A DNA stretch of 12,776 bases from an uncultured Campylobacter sp. (GTDB lineage Bacteria; Campylobacterota; Campylobacteria; Campylobacterales; Campylobacteraceae). The notes under the pieces are model-generated. The model worked only from the letters and a program-made list of their open reading frames with translations. It did no database searches and was not told the DNA's origin. Made by a program: the position numbers and the translations under genes. Below are positions 1 to 5,589 of this stretch, piece by piece (the first letter of the stretch is position 1; each line of letters begins with the position of its first letter). Location: assembly GCF_937921625.1 (NCBI RefSeq), contig NZ_CAKZTI010000052.1, positions 1 through 12,776 on the forward strand, in the 5' to 3' direction.

Positions 1-220
1 TCACGAACCATATGTTCGCTCCGCTTATTTTTTAAATTTTGCCTTGACTAAGCGAAAAATCCTGCGCAATTTGACTTAAAAATTTTGCAACCCAAATTTG
101 AAACCAAATTTGATAGCGGCAGTATCGTGATATGGATTTTAATGTTGTGCAGAGATTTTAAATCAAGACTAGGCGCATAGCCTGTCGCGGACTTAAAATT
201 TCAAACTCATTAAAAGACGC
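1..220. other. Non-coding stretch downstream of tpiA
   Basis: No supportable gene. It is AT-rich and holds two copies of CCAAATTTGA close together (about 91-113) and a short palindrome CGAAC-CATAT-GTTCG at 4-18. On the minus strand an ATG at 11-9, preceded by GGAG seven bases upstream, could be the start of the next gene beyond the window edge, but only three codons are visible. In C. jejuni, as I recall, fabI follows tpiA. The visible codons (Met-Val-Arg) do not obviously match FabI, so synteny may break here. No convincing terminator for the gap-pgk-tpiA operon was found. Confidence 0.4.
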
Positions 221-913
221 TCACGAGACGACGCATATAAGCTCCAAAAACTTCGAGGCGTCCCAGCTTGCTGTGCCCACTAACACCCCGTCGCAACCTC
301 TTATCGCGCAAATTTTTGCGATATTTTCAGCATTCACGCTGCCGCCGTAAAGTAGCGGCGCGGGGCTTTTGGTGCGCAAGAGCTTCAGCATTCTTTCGAT
401 CTGCTCGCACTGCGCACTTCTGCCCGTGCCGATCGCCCAGACGGGCTCGTAGGCTAGTACTAAGCTCGAATATTTCAGATCGATACCCTCAAGCTGTGTC
501 GCTACAAACTCCTCGCTGCGGTTTTGCGCAAATGCCGCCTCATCCTCGCCGACGCAAAAGACGATGCGCCAGCCCTGCGCTGCGGCAAAACTGAATTTCT
601 CTCTTATCAGCTCCGCGCTCTCACCCAAAATAGCGCGCCGCTCACTATGTCCGATAAGAACGGTTTTGATGTCAAATTCCGCAAGCATATCGCCACCGAT
701 CTCGCCCGTAAAGCTGCCGTGCGCGGCAGGATAGAAATTCTGCGCGCCTTGGGTGAAATTTTTTACCTTCGCGCAAAATGCGCTAGCAGGAGGAAAAACC
801 AAAATTTCATCCTCGCGCGAAATTCCACCCGCTAAGCCTTCATCTAAAGTTTTAGCGTACTGCTCAAAGCTAGCTCGGGTATGGTTGCATTTAAGATTCG
901 CTGCCAGTATCAT
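221..913 (-). CDS. tpiA: Triosephosphate isomerase
   Basis: Interconverts dihydroxyacetone phosphate and glyceraldehyde 3-phosphate in cytosolic glycolysis/gluconeogenesis. The 230-aa product carries the whole TIM signature: AANLKCN with the substrate-binding Lys8, LIGHSERR with the electrophile His89, YEPVWAIGTG with the catalytic base Glu156 followed by flexible loop 6, and the phosphate-binding segments YGGSVN (189-194) and GVLVGTAS (209-216). At 230 aa it is shorter than the usual ~250, as I recall is normal for Campylobacter TIMs. The ATG overlaps the pgk stop as ATGA, which fixes the start and implies translational coupling. It is the last gene of the gap-pgk-tpiA operon. Identity is secure from the motifs. 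Confidence 0.97.
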   Translation of the reverse strand: MILAANLKCNHTRASFEQYAKTLDEGLAGGISREDEILVFPPASAFCAKVKNFTQGAQNFYPAAHGSFTGEIGGDMLAEFDIKTVLIGHSERRAILGESAELIREKFSFAAAQGWRIVFCVGEDEAAFAQNRSEEFVATQLEGIDLKYSSLVLAYEPVWAIGTGRSAQCEQIERMLKLLRTKSPAPLLYGGSVNAENIAKICAIRGCDGVLVGTASWDASKFLELICVVS

Positions 914-2121
914 CGCAGCTCCGTTTTAGCAGTAAGCACTCGCACGCCCGGCAGCTCCTTGCCCTCGATGAGTTCTAAGCTCGCGCCGCCTCCGGTAGAA
1001 ATAAAAGTCATATCGTCGGCGTTGCCAGCGCGTTCGACGACATCTGCGGTATCGCCGCCGCCCACTACGGTCGTGGCGTCGCTATCTGCGATCGCGTGCG
1101 ATATATGCAGGCTGCCACGAGCGAATTTATCGATCTCAAAAACCCCCATCGGTCCGTTCCACCAGATCGTTTGTGCATCGTCTAGGGCTTCTTTAAAAAG
1201 CGCTACGGTCGCAGGTCCGATATCTAGCCCCATCCAATCGCTTGGAATTTCTTGGACGGTAACCTTTTTTGTAACGGCGTCTTGCGAGCATTGTGGAGCT
1301 GCAACAGCATCGACGGGGATATAAATTTTAACCCCAAGCTCGCGAGCATTGCGGAGAATATTTTTTGCTTCCTCGATTAGATCCTCTTCGAGTAAAGATT
1401 TGCCGATGTCATATCCAACGGCTTTTAAAAACGTAAACGCCATGCCGCCTCCGATGATGAGCTTATCGACTTTAGGAAGTAAATTTTTAAGCGCCTGAAG
1501 CTTGCCGCTTACTTTGCTGCCGCCCGTTACGGCTACGAAAGGACGCGCAGGATCTTTAATAAGGTCTTTAGCAAATTTTATCTCTTTTAGTAGCAAAAAT
1601 CCCGCCGCCTTATGCGCCTCATCGTAGAATTTCGTAATCGCCTCTACCGAAGCATGCGCGCGGTGGCATACGCCAAAAGCATCGTTGATATAAAATTCCG
1701 CGTAGCTTGCGAGCCTCTTAGCTAGCGCCTCGTCGTTTTTGCTCTCGCCCTTTTCAAAGCGCAGATTATCCAGCAGAAGCACTTCGCCCTTTTTAAGCGA
1801 ATTTACCGCAGCTCCTGCCTCCTCGCCCGCGACGTCGGAGACAAATTTTATCTCGCGCTCCAAAAGCCTAGATAGCCTCTTTACCACAGGCTTTAGGCTA
1901 AGTCTTTCTTCGTATCCGTTTTTCGGGCGCCCTAAGTGACTGGCTAAAATTACCGCACAGCCCTCGTCTAAGCAATATTTAATCGTAGGGATAGACGAAC
2001 GGATGCGACGATCGTCCGTAATATTGCAAAACTCATCCATCGGCACGTTAAAATCGCACCTGATAAAAACGCGCGCGCCATCTTTAAATTTCAAATCTTT
2101 AATCGAAAGAATTTCGCCCAT
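910..2121 (-). CDS. pgk: Phosphoglycerate kinase
   Basis: Reversibly transfers the acyl phosphate of 1,3-bisphosphoglycerate to ADP, giving 3-phosphoglycerate and ATP. The product is 403 aa, a standard bacterial length. Visible motifs are RCDFNVP (21-27) and SHLGRP (61-66) for 3-phosphoglycerate binding, NDAFGVCHRAHAS (146-158), GGSKVSGK (200-207), and the nucleotide-side GGGDT (354-358) and STGGGAS (375-381). I chose the ATG at 2121 because AAGGA lies just upstream and MGEILSIKDLKF is a normal N-terminus. An upstream ATG at 2145 would add eight residues, overlap gap and lack that ribosome-binding site. Only one base separates the gap stop from this ATG, and the gene's TGA overlaps the tpiA start. 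Confidence 0.97.
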   Translation of the reverse strand: MGEILSIKDLKFKDGARVFIRCDFNVPMDEFCNITDDRRIRSSIPTIKYCLDEGCAVILASHLGRPKNGYEERLSLKPVVKRLSRLLEREIKFVSDVAGEEAGAAVNSLKKGEVLLLDNLRFEKGESKNDEALAKRLASYAEFYINDAFGVCHRAHASVEAITKFYDEAHKAAGFLLLKEIKFAKDLIKDPARPFVAVTGGSKVSGKLQALKNLLPKVDKLIIGGGMAFTFLKAVGYDIGKSLLEEDLIEEAKNILRNARELGVKIYIPVDAVAAPQCSQDAVTKKVTVQEIPSDWMGLDIGPATVALFKEALDDAQTIWWNGPMGVFEIDKFARGSLHISHAIADSDATTVVGGGDTADVVERAGNADDMTFISTGGGASLELIEGKELPGVRVLTAKTELR

Positions 2122-2122
2122 C

Positions 2123-3127
2123 TTATTTCCTTCTTTTTGCCGCATATAAGGCTAAATCGATGAGGCGCTCGCTATATCCCCACTCGTTGTCATACCAGCT
2201 CATCACTTTTATCAGATTGCCGTCAATTACCTGCGTGCAGTCGCTAGCTACGATGCTGGAGTATTCTGAAGTACAAAAATCGCTGCTGACGCGGCTATCG
2301 TCGTCTACGAGCAAAATTCCTTTCATCTCTTTAGCGGCATAGCGGCGGAAAATTTCATTTAGCTCCTCAGCGCTCGTCTGCTTGCGCGTTAGCACTGTTA
2401 GATCAACCATCGAAACGTTAGCCACCGGCACGCGCACCGATTGTCCGTGCATCTTACCGCTTAGCTGTGGAAGTACCTTACTAATCGCTTTTGCCGCACC
2501 CGTCGTGGTCGGAGCGATATTAAGAGCTGCGGCGCGTGAACGGCGAAAGTCCTTGGCTTTTACATCGACTAGGCTCTGTCCGTGCGTATAGGCATGAATA
2601 GTCGTCATCAGACCCTTTTCGATACCAAGCTCATCGTCTAGAATTTTTGCAATCGGAGCCAGGCCGTTAGTGGTGCAGCTAGCGTTTGAGATGACGCGTT
2701 GTCCTGCATAAGCGCCCTCATTAACGCCGATTACAAAAGTAGGCGTATCATCCTTGGCAGGCGCGCTCATTACGACTACACCGATACCGTTATCTATGAA
2801 TGGCTTGCATTTTTCGCTCGTTAAAAATACACCAGTACATTCAAGCACAGCTTCTGCACCATCGCCCGCAAAATCAAGCTCCGCAGGCTCTCTGGTGGAA
2901 TAGACGCGGATCTTTTTGCCGTCTACGGCTATGCATTCGTCGCTTAGAATTTCTACTTTTTTACGAAACTCGCCGTGAACGGTGTCGTATTGAAGCAGGT
3001 ATCTCGTAAGCTCGCGCTTAGCGGTATCGTTGATCGCCACAAGCTCTACATCGTCCCTGCTTAGCGCAATTCTAGCCGCGCACCTACCGATCCTTCCAAA
3101 GCCGTTAATTGCGATTTTTACTGCCAT
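2123..3127 (-). CDS. gap: Glyceraldehyde-3-phosphate dehydrogenase, type I
   Basis: Oxidatively phosphorylates glyceraldehyde 3-phosphate to 1,3-bisphosphoglycerate, or the reverse in gluconeogenesis. The 334-aa product has the Rossmann motif INGFGRIGR (7-15), the active-site NASCTTN with catalytic Cys151, the general base His178 in TIHAYTHG, and the C-terminal SWYDNEWGYSERL. The residue aligned with the Pro that marks strictly NAD-dependent enzymes is Lys190 (VDVKAKD), so cofactor preference cannot be assigned from sequence. The ATG at 3127 has AAGGAG five bases upstream. It is first in the gap-pgk-tpiA operon and is transcribed away from the lipoprotein gene at 3263. In Campylobacter these enzymes are thought to serve mainly gluconeogenesis. 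Confidence 0.97.
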   Translation of the reverse strand: MAVKIAINGFGRIGRCAARIALSRDDVELVAINDTAKRELTRYLLQYDTVHGEFRKKVEILSDECIAVDGKKIRVYSTREPAELDFAGDGAEAVLECTGVFLTSEKCKPFIDNGIGVVVMSAPAKDDTPTFVIGVNEGAYAGQRVISNASCTTNGLAPIAKILDDELGIEKGLMTTIHAYTHGQSLVDVKAKDFRRSRAAALNIAPTTTGAAKAISKVLPQLSGKMHGQSVRVPVANVSMVDLTVLTRKQTSAEELNEIFRRYAAKEMKGILLVDDDSRVSSDFCTSEYSSIVASDCTQVIDGNLIKVMSWYDNEWGYSERLIDLALYAAKRRK

Positions 3128-3159
3128 AAGTTCTCCTTTTTTTCGGATTTTCGGAGAGA

Positions 3160-3165
3160 ATTTTA
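3160..3165 (-). promoter_or_regulatory. Candidate -10 box for gap-pgk-tpiA
   Basis: On the minus strand TAAAAT lies about 33 bases upstream of the gap ATG. The T-rich stretch plus G typical of strong Campylobacter promoters is not clear in front of it, so this is a modest candidate in the short divergent gap/lipoprotein spacer. Confidence 0.35.
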
Positions 3166-3214
3166 CTAAATTTGGGTTAATCTTTGATTAAATAAAAAGT
3201 CGCGAAATCTAGGA

Positions 3215-3235
3215 TTTACTTTTTGGCTATATAAT
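3215..3235 (+). promoter_or_regulatory. Sigma-70 promoter of the 3263 lipoprotein gene
   Basis: TATAAT at 3230-3235 is preceded by a T-rich run with TTTTTGGC, matching the Campylobacter style in which a T-rich region and a G just before the -10 replace a clear -35. The start of transcription would fall near 3242, about 20 bases before the ATG, and the ribosome-binding site AAAGGAG follows at 3251-3257. Confidence 0.7.
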
Positions 3236-3262
3236 TCGCGAACTTTTTTTAAAGGAGAAAAA

Positions 3263-3640
3263 ATGAGACGAATTGTATTCTCGTCATTAGCGGCAATCGC
3301 GATTTTAAGCGGATGCAACCAACCTAAGGCCGATACGGCTCCGCAGCAAAAGCAAGAGTCTGTAGCGCACACGATCGTATTTCTACTCGGAGAGACCGGA
3401 GATAAGCGCATCAGCCTTAGCTCGAACGATATGTTCGCAACGGGCGTGTTAACCGACGAAAAAGGCAAAAAGCATAATCTTAAACGCGCGGCTTCCGCAA
3501 GCGGTATAATGCTTACGAACGCCGAAGGCATCGAGCTTCTTTTCAAACGTGGAGAGGGAGTGTATACACCGGGAAAAGGCAAGAAGGATATTCCGGTAAC
3601 CTACACCGAGCACGAGCACAAAAGCGGCGAAATGATGTAG
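3263..3640 (+). CDS. Small lipoprotein, MliC-like (putative C-type lysozyme inhibitor)
   Basis: A 125-aa exported lipoprotein. The signal sequence MRRIVFSSLAAIAI ends in the lipobox LSGC with Cys18 as the lipidated residue, followed by a polar linker to about residue 34. Residues 35-115 read like the MliC domain: a beta-strand IVFLLGE, a segment ending in LKRAASASGIML (family: L....SASGarY), then a hydrophobic plus KRGEGVYT segment (family: W.kGdeA.l). MliC proteins are anchored in the periplasm and block host C-type lysozyme. The usual Cys pair and the conserved Trp are absent, so the assignment is tentative; an uncharacterised lipoprotein is the alternative. A strong promoter and AAAGGAG ribosome-binding site precede the gene. 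It stands alone, divergent from gap. Confidence 0.85.
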   Translation: MRRIVFSSLAAIAILSGCNQPKADTAPQQKQESVAHTIVFLLGETGDKRISLSSNDMFATGVLTDEKGKKHNLKRAASASGIMLTNAEGIELLFKRGEGVYTPGKGKKDIPVTYTEHEHKSGEMM

Positions 3641-3647
3641 CCGCGGC

Positions 3648-3692
3648 GGGGTTAAATTTAAGCGCCCCAAAAAGCGAATTAAATTTAACCCC
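3648..3692 (+). terminator. Long inverted repeat after the lipoprotein gene, putative terminator
   Basis: A perfect 14-bp stem (3648-3661 with 3679-3692), GGGGTTAAATTTAA against TTAAATTTAACCCC, encloses a 17-nt loop and begins eight bases after the stop codon. The downstream sequence is only loosely T-rich (TCGTTTCTAATTT), so termination is inferred. It could instead stabilise the 3' end of the mRNA. Confidence 0.5.
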
Positions 3693-3798
3693 TCGTTTCT
3701 AATTTCGACTTCTTTATCCGTAAAATTTAACTCTCGTTTCAACCTCTTTGATCTGCGATGAAATTTAATCTTTTGTTTTCGCTTCTTTCGTCTACGCA
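3681..3798 (+). repeat. Three degenerate ~40-nt tandem repeats
   Basis: Three units start with AAATTTAA at 3681, 3723 and 3761 (42-, 38- and ~38-nt periods). Each continues with a pyrimidine run, a GTTT core, a TCTTT segment and a closing CG-containing end. Unit one overlaps the right arm of the inverted repeat. No coding role is apparent. The rest of the 374-nt gap between the 3263 and 4015 genes holds no convincing ORF; the long minus-strand reading frame across it is highly basic and runs antisense into the lipoprotein gene. Confidence 0.5.
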
Positions 3799-3949
3799 AA
3801 TTGAGCTTTTTTTGTAAATTTGAGCTCGCGCTCACCGAAAGCAAGCTCCGCAAGCCCGAAATCCTCAAATTTTAAAAATCTCCATTTAATTTGCGCTCTA
3901 CCTACGAATTTTTAGTTTTAAACCGAATTTCACTTCAAATTCGATAAAC

Positions 3950-3977
3950 TGCACCGAAATTTTAATAGGTCGGTGCA
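3950..3977. promoter_or_regulatory. 8-bp inverted repeat upstream of the 4015 gene, possible operator
   Basis: TGCACCGA (3950-3957) and its exact complement TCGGTGCA (3970-3977) are separated by 12 bases. The right arm ends 15 bases upstream of the TATAAT at 3993, so the repeat covers the -35 region. That position suits an operator for a dimeric regulator. An RNA hairpin is unlikely because the repeat lies upstream of the expected transcription start. Confidence 0.4.
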
Positions 3978-3992
3978 AATACGTCGCAAACA

Positions 3993-3998
3993 TATAAT
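3993..3998 (+). promoter_or_regulatory. -10 box for the 4015 gene
   Basis: A perfect TATAAT lies 17 bases before the ATG at 4015. The usual T-run and G in front are missing (the preceding bases are ACGTCGCAAACA), so the promoter may be weak or activator-dependent. The leader would be only about 10 nt and shows no good ribosome-binding site. Confidence 0.45.
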
Positions 3999-4014
3999 TT
4001 AGCGAGATTACCGC

Positions 4015-4383
4015 ATGGATAGCATTAAATTTTACCTAAACGATTACGAGGTGGACGGCCGGAGCCTTACCGAAGTCGCCGTTGCAATAAACAGCGAGCC
4101 TCTGCTTGAGCTGATTAGGCGGCGCGAGCAAAGCTTTGCGGCAAAGGACGGGCAAGCTAGCATCGCGGGAGACTACGCCTATTTGAGCCTAATTGATTTT
4201 AAAAAGCTCTTTTTGGACGCGCTCTTGCCTAACGGACAGCTTGCGGCTAGCAGCGAGCGAAGCGTCGTGCTACTGGGCTGTCCGTGCGGGATCTGGAGTT
4301 GCTGGTATCTCGCGCTTAGGGTTAAATTTGAAGCGGATACGATCAGATTTAGCGACTTTACAAACCCGCGCCGCAAAGATTAG
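4015..4383 (+). CDS. Conserved hypothetical protein with CxC..CW core, probably truncated
   Basis: A 122-aa protein of no known function. It matches a family I recall in many bacteria whose pattern is: N-terminal acidic helix with an AGDY motif, then L-L-G-C-x-C-G-x-x-x-C-W, a strand, SDF.xPxR, and a C-terminal W.Y..L.F.FDR..Y helix. Visible here are SEPLLELIRRRE (27-38), SIAGDYAYL (49-57), VLLGCPCGIWSCWYL (85-99) and RFSDFTNPRRKD (111-122). The ORF stops with TAG exactly where the family Trp is expected, and the missing C-terminus continues in the same frame downstream. The ATG follows TATAAT by 17 bases with a poor ribosome-binding site. It is convergent with the barnase/barstar operon, and a link to it is not shown. 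The three Cys could bind a metal. Confidence 0.7.
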   Translation: MDSIKFYLNDYEVDGRSLTEVAVAINSEPLLELIRRREQSFAAKDGQASIAGDYAYLSLIDFKKLFLDALLPNGQLAASSERSVVLLGCPCGIWSCWYLALRVKFEADTIRFSDFTNPRRKD

Positions 4384-4464
4384 CGGTATAGGCTTGAGTT
4401 TAAATTTGACCGCGTGAGCTTTGTGAGCGAAATTTCTAAAATCGCCTCTTTTAATAAGCTCTAA
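4384..4464 (+). pseudogene. C-terminal remnant of the 4015 gene beyond an in-frame TAG
   Basis: After TAG at 4381-4383 the same frame stays open for 26 codons to TAA at 4462-4464 and reads RYRLEFKFDRVSFVSEISKI and six more residues. With Trp in place of the stop it gives W-x-Y-x-L-x-F-x-F-D-R, which fits the family's C-terminal motif. A single TGG-to-TAG change explains it. The gene is therefore probably a recent pseudogene, or a readthrough or sequencing-error case. Confidence 0.6.
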
Positions 4465-4481
4465 AATTCAATAAATTTTAA

Positions 4482-4503
4482 CGGCGCTCTCGAAACTACG
4501 CCG
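4482..4503 (-). terminator. Putative terminator of the DedA-barnase-barstar operon
   Basis: On the minus strand a CGGCG / CGCCG stem with a 12-nt loop is followed by TTAAAATTTATT. It lies about 60 bases past the barstar stop. The stem is short and the T-tract interrupted, so confidence is low. The rest of the 4465-4565 spacer holds nothing recognisable. Confidence 0.35.
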
Positions 4504-4565
4504 AAACAAACCTACCTTTTCCTCGGCAAAATTTAGCTTTAAAGCGGAATGGCTGCCGCGCAAGT

Positions 4566-4847
4566 TCATAAGATTAAAATTTTCGCTTTGCCGCTTCGCA
4601 AAACCTCGAGCAAAATATCATAAAATTTACCCAGTCTTAGCTTTAAAATTCCGCCCCTTTTGATGATCACGAAGACCCGCTCGCCCCGCTCGCCAAGCAC
4701 GTCGTAGAGCGCGTCTAAATTTGCGACGTATTCGGGCTTGAAATTTAGCGCTGCGGCAAATAGCGCGAAAATTTGATCTTTGCGCCTAATCTTTGCGCCG
4801 TCGATGATGATCTTTGCGGCGCTGCGCGTTTTAAAATTTAAGCTCAT
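4566..4847 (-). CDS. Barstar-family ribonuclease inhibitor
   Basis: A 93-aa cytosolic protein expected to bind and block the barnase-family RNase encoded just upstream, protecting the producer. Its layout follows barstar: a first strand KIIIDG, a helix with FALFAAALNF, then PEYVANLDALYDVL (38-51), the inhibitor's binding helix (barstar PEYYGENLDALWDCL). The two acidic residues that enter the barnase active site, Asp35 and Asp39 of barstar, correspond to Asp45 and Asp49. Trp38 is replaced by Tyr48 and the loop is one residue shorter. The C-terminal helix and strand (ILLEVLRSGKAKILIL) also match. The ATG at 4847 overlaps the RNase stop as ATGA, so the genes are translationally coupled. A longer reading frame reaching back to 4958 lies inside the RNase gene and is not the start. 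Confidence 0.93.
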   Translation of the reverse strand: MSLNFKTRSAAKIIIDGAKIRRKDQIFALFAAALNFKPEYVANLDALYDVLGERGERVFVIIKRGGILKLRLGKFYDILLEVLRSGKAKILIL

Positions 4848-5587
4848 TGCACTCGCTCGAAGCTTTCGTAATGATCGGCGGTGTAAAAGATCAGCCCGTC
4901 GTTTGAAAATATCAGCCGCTTTGCGTCGCGCGGGCCGCCGCGATACTCGATGTCGCATTCGCGCCAGATCCGCCCCTTTTTATCAGGCAATCTGCGCTCG
5001 AAATTGCCGAAGCGATCGCCGCCGATGCTCTTGCCGCGCGCGTATCGCCACAGATCGCCGCCCTGCCAGCCAAGCTCGCCCGCCTGCTTTTTCGTGATAA
5101 AATTTTGCGGCAAAGCGCCCGTACGGCGGATATGAGCGCTCACACACTCCCTGCTTATGCAGGGCTCGTCTGAGGGCTGATTTTTAGAATTTACGGCGGG
5201 ATTTTGCGAGTGCGAAGCTTCATAATCTGCGCTGCGTCGCCTGTGAGCGTCCGCCTCATCTTTGGGATTTGCCGCGGCGGGCTCGTTTACTTGCGGATGA
5301 GATTTTAAATCTCCTAGGTCTGCTCCGCGCCCTGCTCCGCCGTCTGCACTTCTTGCGTCGCTCTCATCTTTTGCGCCGTCGCTGCTTTCTGGATTTTCGG
5401 GGCTTGAAATTTTACGATCGGTGCTGCTTTTGATATCTTGCGCGCCGCTTTTACGAAAAGCGATATCCAGGGTTTTTGAGGTAAAAACCCGTTCATCTTT
5501 AGCCGCGGAACCGTGCGAATTGGAGATAAAATTTAGCGCCAAAAGAAGTGCTGCGAAAATTGCTAGCGGGATCAGCTTTTTTGCCAC
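4844..5587 (-). CDS. Secreted barnase-family ribonuclease with long N-terminal linker
   Basis: A 247-aa exported endoribonuclease of the guanyl-preferring barnase (N1/T1) family. Residues 1-29 form a signal peptide or membrane anchor: Lys3-Lys4, a hydrophobic core IPLAIFAALLLALNF, then SHGSAA. Residues ~30-140 are a hydrophilic, Ser/Asp/Ala-rich, probably disordered linker. Residues ~145-247 are the enzyme. All barnase catalytic positions are kept: Lys27, Glu73, Arg83, Arg87 and His102 correspond to Lys166, Glu210, Arg220, Arg224 and His239, and the block GKSIGGDRFGN is nearly identical. Two Cys (143, 148) just before the domain may pair. The GTG start at 5587 follows AAGAGG and lies two bases after the DedA stop. 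The stop overlaps the barstar ATG. Family function is certain; target and export route are inferred. Confidence 0.93.
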   Translation of the reverse strand: MAKKLIPLAIFAALLLALNFISNSHGSAAKDERVFTSKTLDIAFRKSGAQDIKSSTDRKISSPENPESSDGAKDESDARSADGGAGRGADLGDLKSHPQVNEPAAANPKDEADAHRRRSADYEASHSQNPAVNSKNQPSDEPCISRECVSAHIRRTGALPQNFITKKQAGELGWQGGDLWRYARGKSIGGDRFGNFERRLPDKKGRIWRECDIEYRGGPRDAKRLIFSNDGLIFYTADHYESFERVQ

Positions 5588-5589
5588 CG

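Noticed and set aside
268..835. Plus-strand reading frames over tpiA, and similar antisense frames over pgk, gap, rny and ftsY
   Set aside because: These are shadows of confidently identified genes. Their products are Arg/Ser/Cys-rich with no motifs.
2122..2145. Upstream ATG for pgk at 2145
   Set aside because: It overlaps the gap C-terminus and lacks the AAGGA site that precedes the ATG at 2121; the extra eight residues do not look like Pgk.
3423..3437. CGAAC-GATAT-GTTCG palindrome, nearly the same as CGAAC-CATAT-GTTCG at 4-18
   Set aside because: This copy sits inside the lipoprotein coding sequence and is explained by ordinary codons (Ser-Asn-Asp-Met-Phe). Two short matches are not enough to claim a shared site.
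3449..3868. 139-codon minus-strand reading frame across the lipoprotein gene and downstream spacer
   Set aside because: It is antisense to a well-supported lipoprotein gene, extremely rich in Lys/Arg, and spans the repeats and inverted repeat. No ribosome-binding site or family resemblance.
4848..4958. Extension of the barstar reading frame upstream to 4958
   Set aside because: It lies inside the catalytic end of the RNase gene, gives an Arg-rich tail absent from barstar, and the ATG at 4847 forms a standard ATGA overlap.
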